The position numbers and the translations under genes are program-made. The notes under the pieces were generated by a model, which saw only the letters and a program-made list of their open reading frames with translations, had not been told where the DNA came from and did not search any database. Below are positions 8,400 to 16,068 of a stretch of 64,000 nt of DNA, piece after piece; positions within the stretch are counted from its first letter, which is position 1; the number at the start of each line of letters is the position of its first letter. This DNA comes from Acidilutibacter cellobiosedens (GTDB lineage: Bacteria > Bacillota > Clostridia > Tissierellales > Acidilutibacteraceae), in NCBI RefSeq assembly GCF_004103715.1, contig NZ_CP035282.1, positions 1,726,673-1,790,672 of the forward strand. Direction: 5' to 3'.

Positions 8400-9749
8400 A
8401 TGGCATTTGAAAGTTTGTCCGAAAAATTACAAAATGCTTTGAGTAAGCTTAAAGGTAAGGGAAAGCTTAATGAAAAAGATGTGGATTTAGCTATGCGAGA
8501 AGTAAAGTTGGCCCTTCTTGAAGCAGATGTAAACTTTAAGGTTGTAAAAAATTTCATAAATGATGTGAAAAAGAGAGCTGTCGGCTCGGAAGTGATGAAT
8601 AGTTTAACTCCCGGACAGCAGGTAGTTAAAATTGTAAATGATGAACTTACTAAACTGATGGGTGAGAGAGAAAGTAAAATTAATTTTTCGTCATCACCTC
8701 CTACTATAATACTTATGTGTGGACTTCAGGGTGCAGGGAAAACTACAACTGCGGCAAAGTTGAGCATGTCTTTTAAAAAACAGAATAGACGTCCTTTGCT
8801 GGTTGCCTGTGATATATACAGACCGGCTGCCATCAAGCAATTGGAGGTAGTAGGAGAGAAAGCGCAGGTCCCCGTATTTTCCATGGGAGATAAAATAAAT
8901 CCTGTTGATATTGCCAAGGCTGCTTTAGAGCATGGAAAGAAAAACGGCAACGATGTTATTATTATTGATACGGCAGGAAGGCTTCATATTGATGAAGATT
9001 TGATGGCTGAGCTTGAAAATATAAAAAATGTTTTAAACCCTGAGGAGGTATTGCTGGTTGTTGATTCCATGACCGGTCAGGACGCAGTAAATGTAGCTGA
9101 AACTTTTGATGAGAAACTTGGAATTACGGGAGTAATACTTACAAAACTCGATGGGGATGCAAGAGGCGGAGCTGCTCTTTCCATAAGAGCCGTAACAAAT
9201 AAACCTATTAAATTTGTTGCCATGGGTGAAAAATTGGAGGATTTGGAACCTTTTCATCCTGACAGAATGGCTTCAAGAATATTGGGAATGGGCGATGTAT
9301 TGACTTTAATTGAAAAAGCTCAATCTGCCATAGATGCACAAAAGGCAATGGAACTTGAAGAAAAACTCAGAACTCAGCAATTTACTTTGGATGATTTTCT
9401 GGATCAGTTGGATCAGATGAAAAATTTAGGACCTCTTGATCAGATTGTGGGAATGATACCGGGACTTAATTCAAAGGCGTTAAAGAATGTAGATGTGAAT
9501 GAAAAAGAATTAGTCAAAATAAAAGCAATTATACAGTCAATGACTAAAAAGGAGAGGCAAGATCCGTCGATTATTGATAGCGGCAGAAAAAAGAGAATAT
9601 CCGTGGGAAGCGGTACTAATATTCAGGAAGTAAATAAACTTTTGAAGCAATTTAAGGAAACAAAGAAGATGATGAAGAGATTTACGGATATGGGGAAGAT
9701 GTTTAAAAAAGGCGGAGGAATGAAAAAGAGAAGATTTCCATTTATGTGA
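8400..9749 (+). CDS. ffh: Signal recognition particle protein Ffh
   Basis: Ffh of 449 residues is the SRP54 GTPase that binds signal sequences and the 4.5S/6S-type SRP RNA. The N domain (1-90) precedes the G domain with GLQGAGKTTT at 108-117, DTAGRLHID and TKLDGDARGG. The methionine-rich M domain runs from about residue 300 to the end, with RISVGSGT and a basic glycine-rich tail. The start has AGGAGGG (8387-8393) at good spacing. It is co-transcribed with ylxM and probably with rpsP. Length and motifs are typical. Confidence 0.98.
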   Translation: MAFESLSEKLQNALSKLKGKGKLNEKDVDLAMREVKLALLEADVNFKVVKNFINDVKKRAVGSEVMNSLTPGQQVVKIVNDELTKLMGERESKINFSSSPPTIILMCGLQGAGKTTTAAKLSMSFKKQNRRPLLVACDIYRPAAIKQLEVVGEKAQVPVFSMGDKINPVDIAKAALEHGKKNGNDVIIIDTAGRLHIDEDLMAELENIKNVLNPEEVLLVVDSMTGQDAVNVAETFDEKLGITGVILTKLDGDARGGAALSIRAVTNKPIKFVAMGEKLEDLEPFHPDRMASRILGMGDVLTLIEKAQSAIDAQKAMELEEKLRTQQFTLDDFLDQLDQMKNLGPLDQIVGMIPGLNSKALKNVDVNEKELVKIKAIIQSMTKKERQDPSIIDSGRKKRISVGSGTNIQEVNKLLKQFKETKKMMKRFTDMGKMFKKGGGMKKRRFPFM

Positions 9750-9782
9750 TAAATGAGCAGTACATTAAAAGGAGGTGAAAAA

Positions 9783-10079
9783 ATGTCAGTTAAGATAAGA
9801 TTAAGAAGAACTGGAGCTAAAAAGAATCCTTTCTATAGAATTGTTGTGGCTGATTCTCGTTTTTCCAGGGACGGAAGATTTATAGAAGAAATCGGTTATT
9901 ATAATCCGTTAACAAATCCTAAGACTGTGAAAGTAAACGATGAAAAGGCTTTAAAATGGATGAGTACCGGCGCAAAACCAACGGAAACTGTAAACAAACT
10001 TTTTAAAGAAAGCGGATTATATTCCAGATCTCAAGAAGAAAAAGAAGAAGAAAAGAAGAATGAAGGCAGTGAAGAATAA
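9783..10079 (+). CDS. rpsP: Ribosomal protein bS16
   Basis: This 98-residue protein begins [19 protein letters not shown], the conserved start of bS16, a component of the 30S subunit body. A strong GGAGGTG (9771-9777) sets the start at 9783; in-frame sequence upstream is the gap after ffh. The tail after residue 80 is a highly charged run of Glu and Lys. It sits in the conserved order ffh-rpsP-khpA-rimM-trmD. Confidence 0.98.
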   Translation: MSVKIRLRRTGAKKNPFYRIVVADSRFSRDGRFIEEIGYYNPLTNPKTVKVNDEKALKWMSTGAKPTETVNKLFKESGLYSRSQEEKEEEKKNEGSEE

Positions 10080-10098
10080 TTCCCGGGAGGTGAATTAA

Positions 10099-10329
10099 GT
10101 GGGTGAATTGGTAGAAATGATAGCAAAGGCTCTTGTTGATAATCCTGAGGAAGTTGAAGTAAACGAAATTGAGGGAACTCAATCGGTAATTATTGAATTG
10201 AAAGTAGCTCCGGAAGATATGGGGAAAGTAATAGGAAAGCAGGGCAGAATAGCAAAAGCAATAAGAACGGTTGTCAAGGCTGCCGCAATTAAAGAAAACA
10301 AGAGAGTAGTAGTTGAAATCATACAATAA
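10099..10329 (+). CDS. khpA: KH-domain RNA-binding protein KhpA
   Basis: This 76-residue protein is a single KH domain with the RNA-binding GxxG loop in GKVIGKQGRIAKAIRTV. It corresponds to YlqC/KhpA, which pairs with KhpB in other Bacillota and affects RNA metabolism and cell division. The start is GTG at 10099 with GGGAGGTG (10084-10091) upstream. It follows rpsP as in B. subtilis; the ylqD gene that comes next there is missing. A terminator begins within the stop codon. Confidence 0.93.
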   Translation: MGELVEMIAKALVDNPEEVEVNEIEGTQSVIIELKVAPEDMGKVIGKQGRIAKAIRTVVKAAAIKENKRVVVEIIQ

Positions 10330-10357
10330 AGGGGTTAGATAAAATCTAATCCCTTTT
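10328..10357 (+). terminator. Intrinsic terminator between khpA and rimM
   Basis: GGGGTTAGAT (10331-10340) pairs with ATCTAATCCC (10344-10353) around a 3-base loop with one wobble pair, and TTTT follows. Flanking A and T bases extend the stem. It should reduce transcription of rimM-trmD relative to rpsP. Confidence 0.8.
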
Positions 10358-10379
10358 ATACCTTTGAGGTGGTGAGAAT

Positions 10380-10883
10380 ATGGAATGGATACAGATTGGG
10401 AAAATAATCAATACCCATGGGATAAAAGGGGAGGTAAGAGTATACCCTTTGACAGATTATGTGGAAAGATTTGAAGAATTAAAGGAAATCTATGTAGGCG
10501 AGGCAAAACTTAAACTTCACATATCATCCGTATCATATAAAAAGGGAATACCTATATTAAAATTTAAAGAGTATGATAATATTAATGATGTAATCAAATA
10601 TAAAAATGAGTATATTTATATAGATGAAAAGAATAGAGTGGAACTTCCCGAGGGCCATTATTTTATATATGAAATAATCGGCTGTGACGTATATGACAAT
10701 TTTCAAAATATAATAGGAAAAGTGAAGGATGTTCTTCAACTAAGCAGTAATGATGTTTATGTAGTCAAAGATAAAGATTCGGATAAGGAATATTTAATTC
10801 CCGCCATAAAGGATGTGGTAAAGGCTGTAGATATTAAGAATAAAAGGATCATTATTAAGCCTATGGAGGGAATGATAGAATGA
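10380..10883 (+). CDS. rimM: Ribosome maturation factor RimM
   Basis: RimM of 167 residues assists assembly of the 30S head. The N-terminal barrel starts IGKIINTHGIKGEVRVYPLTD (conserved GxxxxHGIKGExRV pattern). The PRC-barrel lies at about residues 93-165 with GHYFIYEIIGCDVYD and DVYVVK. A GAGGTGGTGAG site (10365-10375) precedes the ATG. The stop overlaps the trmD start by 4 bases (ATGA), so the two are translationally coupled. Confidence 0.96.
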   Translation: MEWIQIGKIINTHGIKGEVRVYPLTDYVERFEELKEIYVGEAKLKLHISSVSYKKGIPILKFKEYDNINDVIKYKNEYIYIDEKNRVELPEGHYFIYEIIGCDVYDNFQNIIGKVKDVLQLSSNDVYVVKDKDSDKEYLIPAIKDVVKAVDIKNKRIIIKPMEGMIE

Positions 10884-11608
10884 AAATCGATGTTTTGACG
10901 TTATTTCCAGAATTATTTGAAAGATTTAATGATTGGAGCATAATCGGAAGGGCTGCGGAGAAAGGCATCATTCAATTAAATTGCATAAATATAAGAGATT
11001 TTTCAACGGATAAGCACAAAAGAGTTGATGATTATTCCTTTGGAGGAGGGCCGGGGATGATTATGCAGGTTGAACCTATATACGAAGCCATCGAAAGTGT
11101 AAGAGATGGGAACTCAAAGGTAATATATCTTTCTCCCAAGGGAGAACTTTATAATCAAAAGATTGCCAATTCCTTATCTGAAGAAGATCACCTGATACTC
11201 TTATGCGGACATTATGAAGGCATAGACAACAGGATAGTGGAAAATTATATAGATATGGAAATATCCATAGGAGACTATGTTCTTACGGGAGGGGAAATTC
11301 CCGCTATGGTTGTAATAGATTCTGTTACAAGACTTCTTCCCGGAGCATTAAGTTCTTCCGAGTCCTTTGAAGATGAATCTCATTTTAACGGTTTGTTGGA
11401 ATACCCCCAGTATACAAGGCCCCGGGAATTTAAGGAATTGGAAGTTCCGGAAATACTTCTCTCGGGAGATCACGAAAAAATAAATAAGTGGAGAAAATAT
11501 GAATCGTTAAAAATCACATATAAAAAGAGAAAAGATTTATTATTAAAAAAGGAATTAACGGAAGAAGAAAAGAATATGTTGGATGAAATTAGGAAAAAAG
11601 AGCCATAG
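10880..11608 (+). CDS. trmD: tRNA (guanine-N1)-methyltransferase TrmD
   Basis: TrmD of 242 residues methylates G37 of tRNAs to prevent frameshifting. The SPOUT knot region contains LLCGHYEGIDNR and SIGDYVLTGGEIPAM, which bind S-adenosylmethionine. The flexible GLLEYPQYTRP follows, then a helical C-terminal domain. It overlaps rimM by 4 bases. In most Bacillota rplS follows directly, but here a gene remnant and a new promoter intervene. Confidence 0.97.
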   Translation: MKIDVLTLFPELFERFNDWSIIGRAAEKGIIQLNCINIRDFSTDKHKRVDDYSFGGGPGMIMQVEPIYEAIESVRDGNSKVIYLSPKGELYNQKIANSLSEEDHLILLCGHYEGIDNRIVENYIDMEISIGDYVLTGGEIPAMVVIDSVTRLLPGALSSSESFEDESHFNGLLEYPQYTRPREFKELEVPEILLSGDHEKINKWRKYESLKITYKKRKDLLLKKELTEEEKNMLDEIRKKEP

Positions 11609-11638
11609 GAATGATTTCAAGAAATAATTATATTTAAT

Positions 11639-11785
11639 ATGGAGGGAGGAATAAATTTATGGGAGATTATAGTATTGTATAACGGAGAAATTGTTGAAAT
11701 GGGAACTCACGAATCCATCATGACCAATAAGGGCAGATATTATGAATTATTTTATTCTCAGTTTAATGGTAAAAATACACAATAG
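11639..11785 (+). pseudogene. Remnant of an ABC exporter (last ~37 codons plus a start-region scar)
   Basis: In frame from 11672 the DNA reads [17 protein letters not shown] and then [12 protein letters not shown] before a stop at 11783-11785. This is the extreme C-terminus of an exporter-type ABC ATPase (MsbA/LmrA family), just after the position of the H-loop. No Walker A, signature or Walker B motif lies upstream. In another frame a strong GGAGGGAGG (11641-11649) and ATG (11659) open a 7-codon reading frame that stops at 11680. This looks like an internal deletion that joined the start region to the last codons out of frame. A 48-codon frame from ATG 11639 could be translated, but it would have no ATPase function. 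Confidence 0.8.
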
Positions 11786-11801
11786 GTTTATAATAAAATA
11801 T

Positions 11802-11830
11802 TTGCAATTTCATTGTTTATATGCTATAAT
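11802..11830 (+). promoter_or_regulatory. Sigma-A-type promoter of rplS
   Basis: TTGCAA (11802-11807), 17 bases, then perfect TATAAT (11825-11830). It lies directly after the gene remnant and gives rplS its own transcript with a leader of about 70 bases. Confidence 0.75.
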
Positions 11831-11850
11831 ACACTTCGTATTTTGAATTA

Positions 11851-11900
11851 CGGATGGTCCTCTGCATAATATGTAAGAACATCTATGGAGAAGGGAGGGT
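11851..11900 (+). ncRNA. Probable L19 ribosomal leader
   Basis: The rplS leader folds as a nested hairpin. TCTGCATA (11861-11868) pairs with TATGGAGA (11884-11891) except for one G opposite G. Inside it, ATGT and ACAT form a 4-bp helix around AAGA. The preceding GGATGGTCC and the placement just before the rplS ribosome binding site resemble the L19 leader described in Bacillota, which is thought to let bL19 control its own synthesis. The family match is from memory, not from a covariance-model search. Confidence 0.5.
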
Positions 11901-11906
11901 ATGATT

Positions 11907-12257
11907 ATGAATAATATAATTAAAATGATAGAAGAAGAACAAATTAAAAAGGATATCCCCGCATTTAGCGTAGGAGATACCGTTCAGGTTCATTATAAGA
12001 TAAAAGAAGGTAATCGTGAAAGAATTCAGGTATTTGAAGGTATTGTTATCAAGAGACAGGGCGGAAGTTCGAGAGAGACTTTCACTGTAAGAAGAATATC
12101 TTATGGTGTTGGAGTTGAGAGAACGTTCCCTTTACATTCTCCCAGAATTGAGAAGATTGTGGTTACGAGAAAAGGTAAAGTAAGAAGGGCTAAATTATAT
12201 TACTTAAGAGGCAGGCAAGGAAAGGCTGCTAAAGTTAGAGAGAAGACGAATTATTAA
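11907..12257 (+). CDS. rplS: Ribosomal protein bL19
   Basis: This 116-residue protein lies at the interface of the two ribosomal subunits. The conserved core [16 protein letters not shown] and [12 protein letters not shown], then [11 protein letters not shown], is diagnostic. The GGGAGGG site at 11893-11899 fits ATG 11907 better than ATG 11901, which would leave one base of spacing. It is monocistronic or followed by weak read-through, because a terminator comes right after it. Confidence 0.98.
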   Translation: MNNIIKMIEEEQIKKDIPAFSVGDTVQVHYKIKEGNRERIQVFEGIVIKRQGGSSRETFTVRRISYGVGVERTFPLHSPRIEKIVVTRKGKVRRAKLYYLRGRQGKAAKVREKTNY

Positions 12258-12260
12258 TGT

Positions 12261-12292
12261 ATTGGGACTGGATAGTCCCAATATTTGTTTAT
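12261..12292 (+). terminator. Intrinsic terminator of rplS
   Basis: ATTGGGACT (12261-12269) pairs perfectly with AGTCCCAAT (12274-12282) around GGAT, followed by ATTTGTTTATT. Confidence 0.8.
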
Positions 12293-12325
12293 TAAGATAA
12301 ATAGTATAAAACAGTGGGTGATTTT

Positions 12326-13183
12326 ATGAATATAAATTGGTATCCAGGTCATATGAAAAAAACAAAAGAATCTATTAAAAAAAATTTAACTTTGGTAGAT
12401 ATTATATATGAGCTCTTAGATGGAAGAATACCTTTAAGCAGTAAAAACCCGGATATAGATTCCATAATAGGAAATAAACCTAAGATAACCATATTTAATA
12501 AAAGTGATTTAAGTAGTGAAGAAGGAAATAGAAAATGGAAGAATTATTTTAAAAAGAGCGGATTTCCTATTGTATTCATGGATTTAATGAATAATAGAGG
12601 ACTGAACGAATTGATAAAGTTGTCCTATGAGATTACTGAAGAAAAAAGAAAAAATTTACAGAAAAAAGGTATAAAAAATAAGCCTATACGGGTTATGGTC
12701 TTGGGAATACCTAATGTAGGAAAATCTACTTTGATTAATACTATTTCGGGAAGAAAGGGGACGAAGACCGGAAATAGGCCAGGTGTAACCAAGGGAAATC
12801 AATGGATAAAAATTAAGGATAATATGGAACTTTTAGATACTCCGGGAATATTATGGCCTAAGTTTGAGGATGAAAATACATCATTAAATTTAGCTTTTAC
12901 AGGTGCAATAAAGGATGAAGTACTGGATGTTCAAACTCTCGCCTTAAAGTTAATTGAGAGCCTTAAAAGATTATATCCTCAATTGCTGAAAGAGCGGTAT
13001 GAAGTAGATATAGAAAATGTTTCTTCCATAGATATACTTAACAGTATTGCTTATAAAAGGGGATGCATATTGCGGGGAGAAGAAATCGATTATGAGAAGG
13101 TATGTAATATGGTACTTGACGATTTCAGAAAGGGACGTATTGGCAGAGTTACATTGGAAATGCCGGAAGATTTGGAGGGATAA
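12326..13183 (+). CDS. rbgA: Ribosome biogenesis GTPase RbgA (YlqF)
   Basis: RbgA of 285 residues is a circularly permuted GTPase needed for late 50S assembly. It begins INWYPGHMKK, typical of the family. The G4 motif NKSD (about residue 58) comes before G1 GIPNVGKST (about 126) and G3 DTPG, which shows the permutation. The C-terminal helical domain binds rRNA. The start at ATG 12326 follows GGGTGA. It lies between rplS and rnhB exactly as in B. subtilis. Confidence 0.97.
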   Translation: MNINWYPGHMKKTKESIKKNLTLVDIIYELLDGRIPLSSKNPDIDSIIGNKPKITIFNKSDLSSEEGNRKWKNYFKKSGFPIVFMDLMNNRGLNELIKLSYEITEEKRKNLQKKGIKNKPIRVMVLGIPNVGKSTLINTISGRKGTKTGNRPGVTKGNQWIKIKDNMELLDTPGILWPKFEDENTSLNLAFTGAIKDEVLDVQTLALKLIESLKRLYPQLLKERYEVDIENVSSIDILNSIAYKRGCILRGEEIDYEKVCNMVLDDFRKGRIGRVTLEMPEDLEG

Positions 13184-13185
13184 GT

Positions 13186-13794
13186 ATGATTCCGTTTGAA
13201 GAGGAATTGACAAATAAAGGATTTAAAAATATTGCCTGTATTGATGAAGTAGGAAGGGGATGCCTTGCAGGAGACGTAATAGCGTGTGCCATTATTATGC
13301 CTAAGGAAGGTCCCCTTATAGAAGGAATTAGGGATTCGAAGAAGCTGTCGGCTAAAAAAAGAGAAGAACTGTATCCTAAGATCTTAGACAGAGCCGTAGC
13401 CGTAGGTATTGGAAGAGCAGATTGTCACGTAATTGATGAAATCAATATAAAACAAGCTACTCGGCTTGCTATGAAACAAGCGGTACTTAATTTGAAAGGG
13501 AAGGATGATAGAACCGTTATTCCCGATTATATACTTATCGATGCGGAAAACATTGATTTACCCATTGATCAGAAGGGTATAATAAAGGGTGATGATAAAT
13601 GCTATGGCATTGCTTGTGCATCTATTGTGGCTAAGGTATATAGGGATATGGAATGCTTAAAATGGGACAAGGAGTATAAGGGATATAATATAGCCCAAAA
13701 TAAAGGATACGGAACAAAGGAACACAGGGAAGCAATAAAAAAAATTGGCCCTTCTCCCATTCATAGAATGACATTTTTGAAAAATATTATTTAA
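13186..13794 (+). CDS. rnhB: Ribonuclease HII
   Basis: RNase HII of 202 residues removes ribonucleotides from DNA. The acidic metal site is seen in IDEVGRG (Asp20, Glu21) and in ILIDAE, with SKKLSAKKREELYP and the late HR motif of PIHRMTF. The start is 2 bases after the rbgA stop, and the two are presumably coupled. Its stop overlaps the next reading frame. Confidence 0.97.
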   Translation: MIPFEEELTNKGFKNIACIDEVGRGCLAGDVIACAIIMPKEGPLIEGIRDSKKLSAKKREELYPKILDRAVAVGIGRADCHVIDEINIKQATRLAMKQAVLNLKGKDDRTVIPDYILIDAENIDLPIDQKGIIKGDDKCYGIACASIVAKVYRDMECLKWDKEYKGYNIAQNKGYGTKEHREAIKKIGPSPIHRMTFLKNII

Positions 13795-13808
13795 TGGGGA
13801 TACGCAAT

Positions 13809-15380
13809 ATGAAAATTGAATTTAATTTGCCTGTTGACAGGAATTTGTTAAAATTTAATAATTTGATCAAAGAAGGAGATATCATCCAAGGAGACATTGT
13901 TGACATAATTGGTGATAAGGTAATACTAAATATTGAAAAATATGGACAAGTTGTAACAAAATCACTTATGGATATGTCTCAGTTTAAAAACAGCAAAATG
14001 GATTATTATGTTAAAGAAATTAATGGAGACACTGTTGTCATTACTCCTTTATATAAGGAAGATGAACAAAATATAGGACCTTCGTTATTTAAGGAAGAAG
14101 AAAATTATCTTAAATCTATACTCAAAGAATATAATATCGAAGAAGATTATATTTCTATGGAATTTTTAAAAGCCTTGTCGGAATATGATGTGCCTATAAA
14201 TGAAAATACTCTTCAGAAGGGAATTAAAATTCTTGATAGGGTTTATAAAATATTAAACTTAAAAGAGAATGAAAATATCATAAATGTTAATGACGGGAAT
14301 GATGATTTTGAGGAAGATATAAGAAATTTTGTAGTTATCAGAGATGAGCCATCGGATGATAAAGAAGAGAAAATTGAGAATTATTCTGAATTTAAAAATG
14401 ATAGTCCGACAGGAGAAAAAAACGTATTTTCTGCATACAGCAGAAATTTATCCCGTGAAAATGTTCTTATTGATAAAGAGGATATAAAGAGCAAAATATT
14501 GACAGTGAAAAATGATAGTAGAGAAGATATGGCGACGAACAAGGATAACAATTCCCTTATTAATGATGAAGTTAATGATGAAGGAATTGAAGAAAATGGG
14601 AAAAGTTTATTTATTGAAAATAAGATAAAATCTTTTTTTGAAGATAGAAATATAGATTCAAATTTTATAAAACAAATAGCATTTATGGTAAAACATAATA
14701 TAATTCCTTCCTTAAGAAACATTGAATTTATAATGAAGATAGAGCAGGGTGAAAGGCTTTTTTCAGAAAATTTCTTAAAATCTGTTGAAAAAATTGACAT
14801 TTCCTTATATAATGAATTAAAAAAGCTGGGCCTTAATATAGCGAAACTTGATGGAGATGAAATAAAAAATTATTATGAGGAACTGAATTATAAAATTGAG
14901 TTGGTAAACCATAAATATTTAAAAAGTAATATAGGCATGGAAGAAAAAGAGGAAATAATAAAAGAACTGAATGACAAGATAAGTTTCTTAAATGAATTGA
15001 ATGACAAAATAAGCTTTTATTATATACCGTTGTATTCAAAAGATGAAAGATTGGGTATGATATCTTTTTTGTCAAAAAAAGGGAAAGAAAAAAAGAGTAA
15101 TTTAAAGAATATAACTATTTTTATAAATCTTAATATGAGCAATATAGGAAACGTTAAGGTGTATTGTTTTGTTATGAACAGAACTATGGATGTGAATTTT
15201 AATATAGATGATGACTATTATTATTTATTTAAGGAAAATGAAGAATATTTAAAAAATAAACTTATGGAAAAAGGTTTTAAGATAAATAATATTACTTACA
15301 CTTCAGAGGGAAATTCAAATTTATTTAAGAAATTAATTGTCAATGACAAACCTTTTTTCTATATAGATTTAAAGGTGTAG
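13809..15380 (+). CDS. FliK-like protein (YlqG position)
   Basis: This encodes about 523 residues. The N-terminal stretch IKEGDIIQGDIVDIIGDKVILN resembles the small beta domain at the start of many clostridial FliK-like proteins. The middle, about residues 165-265, is acidic and low in complexity. The C-terminal 110 residues (NMSNIGNVKVYCFVMN, then KNKLMEKGFKINNITY) follow the pattern of the FliK hook-length-control domain. It occupies the place of B. subtilis ylqG and is followed by a stand-alone FlhB C-domain gene, which supports the FliK link. The start at ATG 13809 has GGGGA 8-9 bases upstream; ATG 13794, overlapping the rnhB stop, is an alternative. Its role is unknown. Confidence 0.7.
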   Translation: MKIEFNLPVDRNLLKFNNLIKEGDIIQGDIVDIIGDKVILNIEKYGQVVTKSLMDMSQFKNSKMDYYVKEINGDTVVITPLYKEDEQNIGPSLFKEEENYLKSILKEYNIEEDYISMEFLKALSEYDVPINENTLQKGIKILDRVYKILNLKENENIINVNDGNDDFEEDIRNFVVIRDEPSDDKEEKIENYSEFKNDSPTGEKNVFSAYSRNLSRENVLIDKEDIKSKILTVKNDSREDMATNKDNNSLINDEVNDEGIEENGKSLFIENKIKSFFEDRNIDSNFIKQIAFMVKHNIIPSLRNIEFIMKIEQGERLFSENFLKSVEKIDISLYNELKKLGLNIAKLDGDEIKNYYEELNYKIELVNHKYLKSNIGMEEKEEIIKELNDKISFLNELNDKISFYYIPLYSKDERLGMISFLSKKGKEKKSNLKNITIFINLNMSNIGNVKVYCFVMNRTMDVNFNIDDDYYYLFKENEEYLKNKLMEKGFKINNITYTSEGNSNLFKKLIVNDKPFFYIDLKV

Positions 15381-15383
15381 AAT

Positions 15384-15659
15384 ATGAAAGAGAAAAGAAA
15401 AAGCGCTGTAGCTTTAAAATATAATAAGGATAATTCAGTCCCTATAGTTGTTGCCAAGGGAAGAGGACATATTGCTGAAAAGATTATTGAAACAGCTAAA
15501 GAAAATAAAGTGGAAATATATGAAGATGAAGATGTAGCGGACAGTCTGATGAAATTGGAAATGGGAATGGAAATTCCTCAGGAGTTATATGAGGCTGTAG
15601 CTGAGATAATTGCTTATATATATAATTTAAACATGTATAGAGGAGAAAGTCATGAATAA
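15384..15659 (+). CDS. Stand-alone FlhB C-terminal-domain protein (YlqH-like)
   Basis: This 91-residue protein aligns with the cytoplasmic end of FlhB: SAVALKYNKDNSVPIVVAKG and IPQELYEAVAEIIAYIY match the corresponding part of the full FlhB encoded at 42583-43680. The self-cleavage motif NPTH present there is replaced by KRKS here, so it starts where the cleaved FlhB fragment would. Similar proteins (FlhX, YlqH) can partly replace the FlhB fragment in some bacteria. It lies 3 bases after the FliK-like gene and overlaps yraN by 8 bases. Confidence 0.88.
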   Translation: MKEKRKSAVALKYNKDNSVPIVVAKGRGHIAEKIIETAKENKVEIYEDEDVADSLMKLEMGMEIPQELYEAVAEIIAYIYNLNMYRGESHE

Positions 15660-16002
15660 TGTAAAAAAAGGGAAAAGGGGAGAAGATTTAGCATGCAATT
15701 ATCTCATTTCAGAGGGGTATGAAATAATTGAAAGAAATTTTTCCGTAAAAACGGGAGAAATTGATTTAATTGCGATAAAGGATGATGTAATTATTTTTAT
15801 TGAAGTTAAATCTCGAAGCAACTGTAATTATGGATATCCTTATGAGGCGGTTAATTCTCATAAGAGAAACAAAATTATAAATACATCTTTGCATTATATG
15901 AGGATAAAAAATTTGACGAATTATCAAATGCGATTTGATATAATTGAAGTATATTTTAACGAAAATGACAGAATAAACCATATAAAAAATGTTTTCTATT
16001 AG
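15652..16002 (+). CDS. yraN: UPF0102 endonuclease-fold protein YraN
   Basis: This 116-residue protein belongs to the UPF0102 family with a restriction-endonuclease-like fold. The motifs GEDLACNYL, GEIDLIAIKDD and FIEVKSRS include the Asp, Glu and Lys typical of the nuclease core. Its function is not established, but the frequent neighbours comM and dprA suggest DNA processing. GGAGAAAG precedes the ATG, which overlaps the previous gene. Confidence 0.93.
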   Translation: MNNVKKGKRGEDLACNYLISEGYEIIERNFSVKTGEIDLIAIKDDVIIFIEVKSRSNCNYGYPYEAVNSHKRNKIINTSLHYMRIKNLTNYQMRFDIIEVYFNENDRINHIKNVFY

Positions 16003-16068
16003 AGAATAGCGAAAAATACATAATATTACTTATAACCCGGGGAATAAAAATATAAAGGGGAAAGAATT

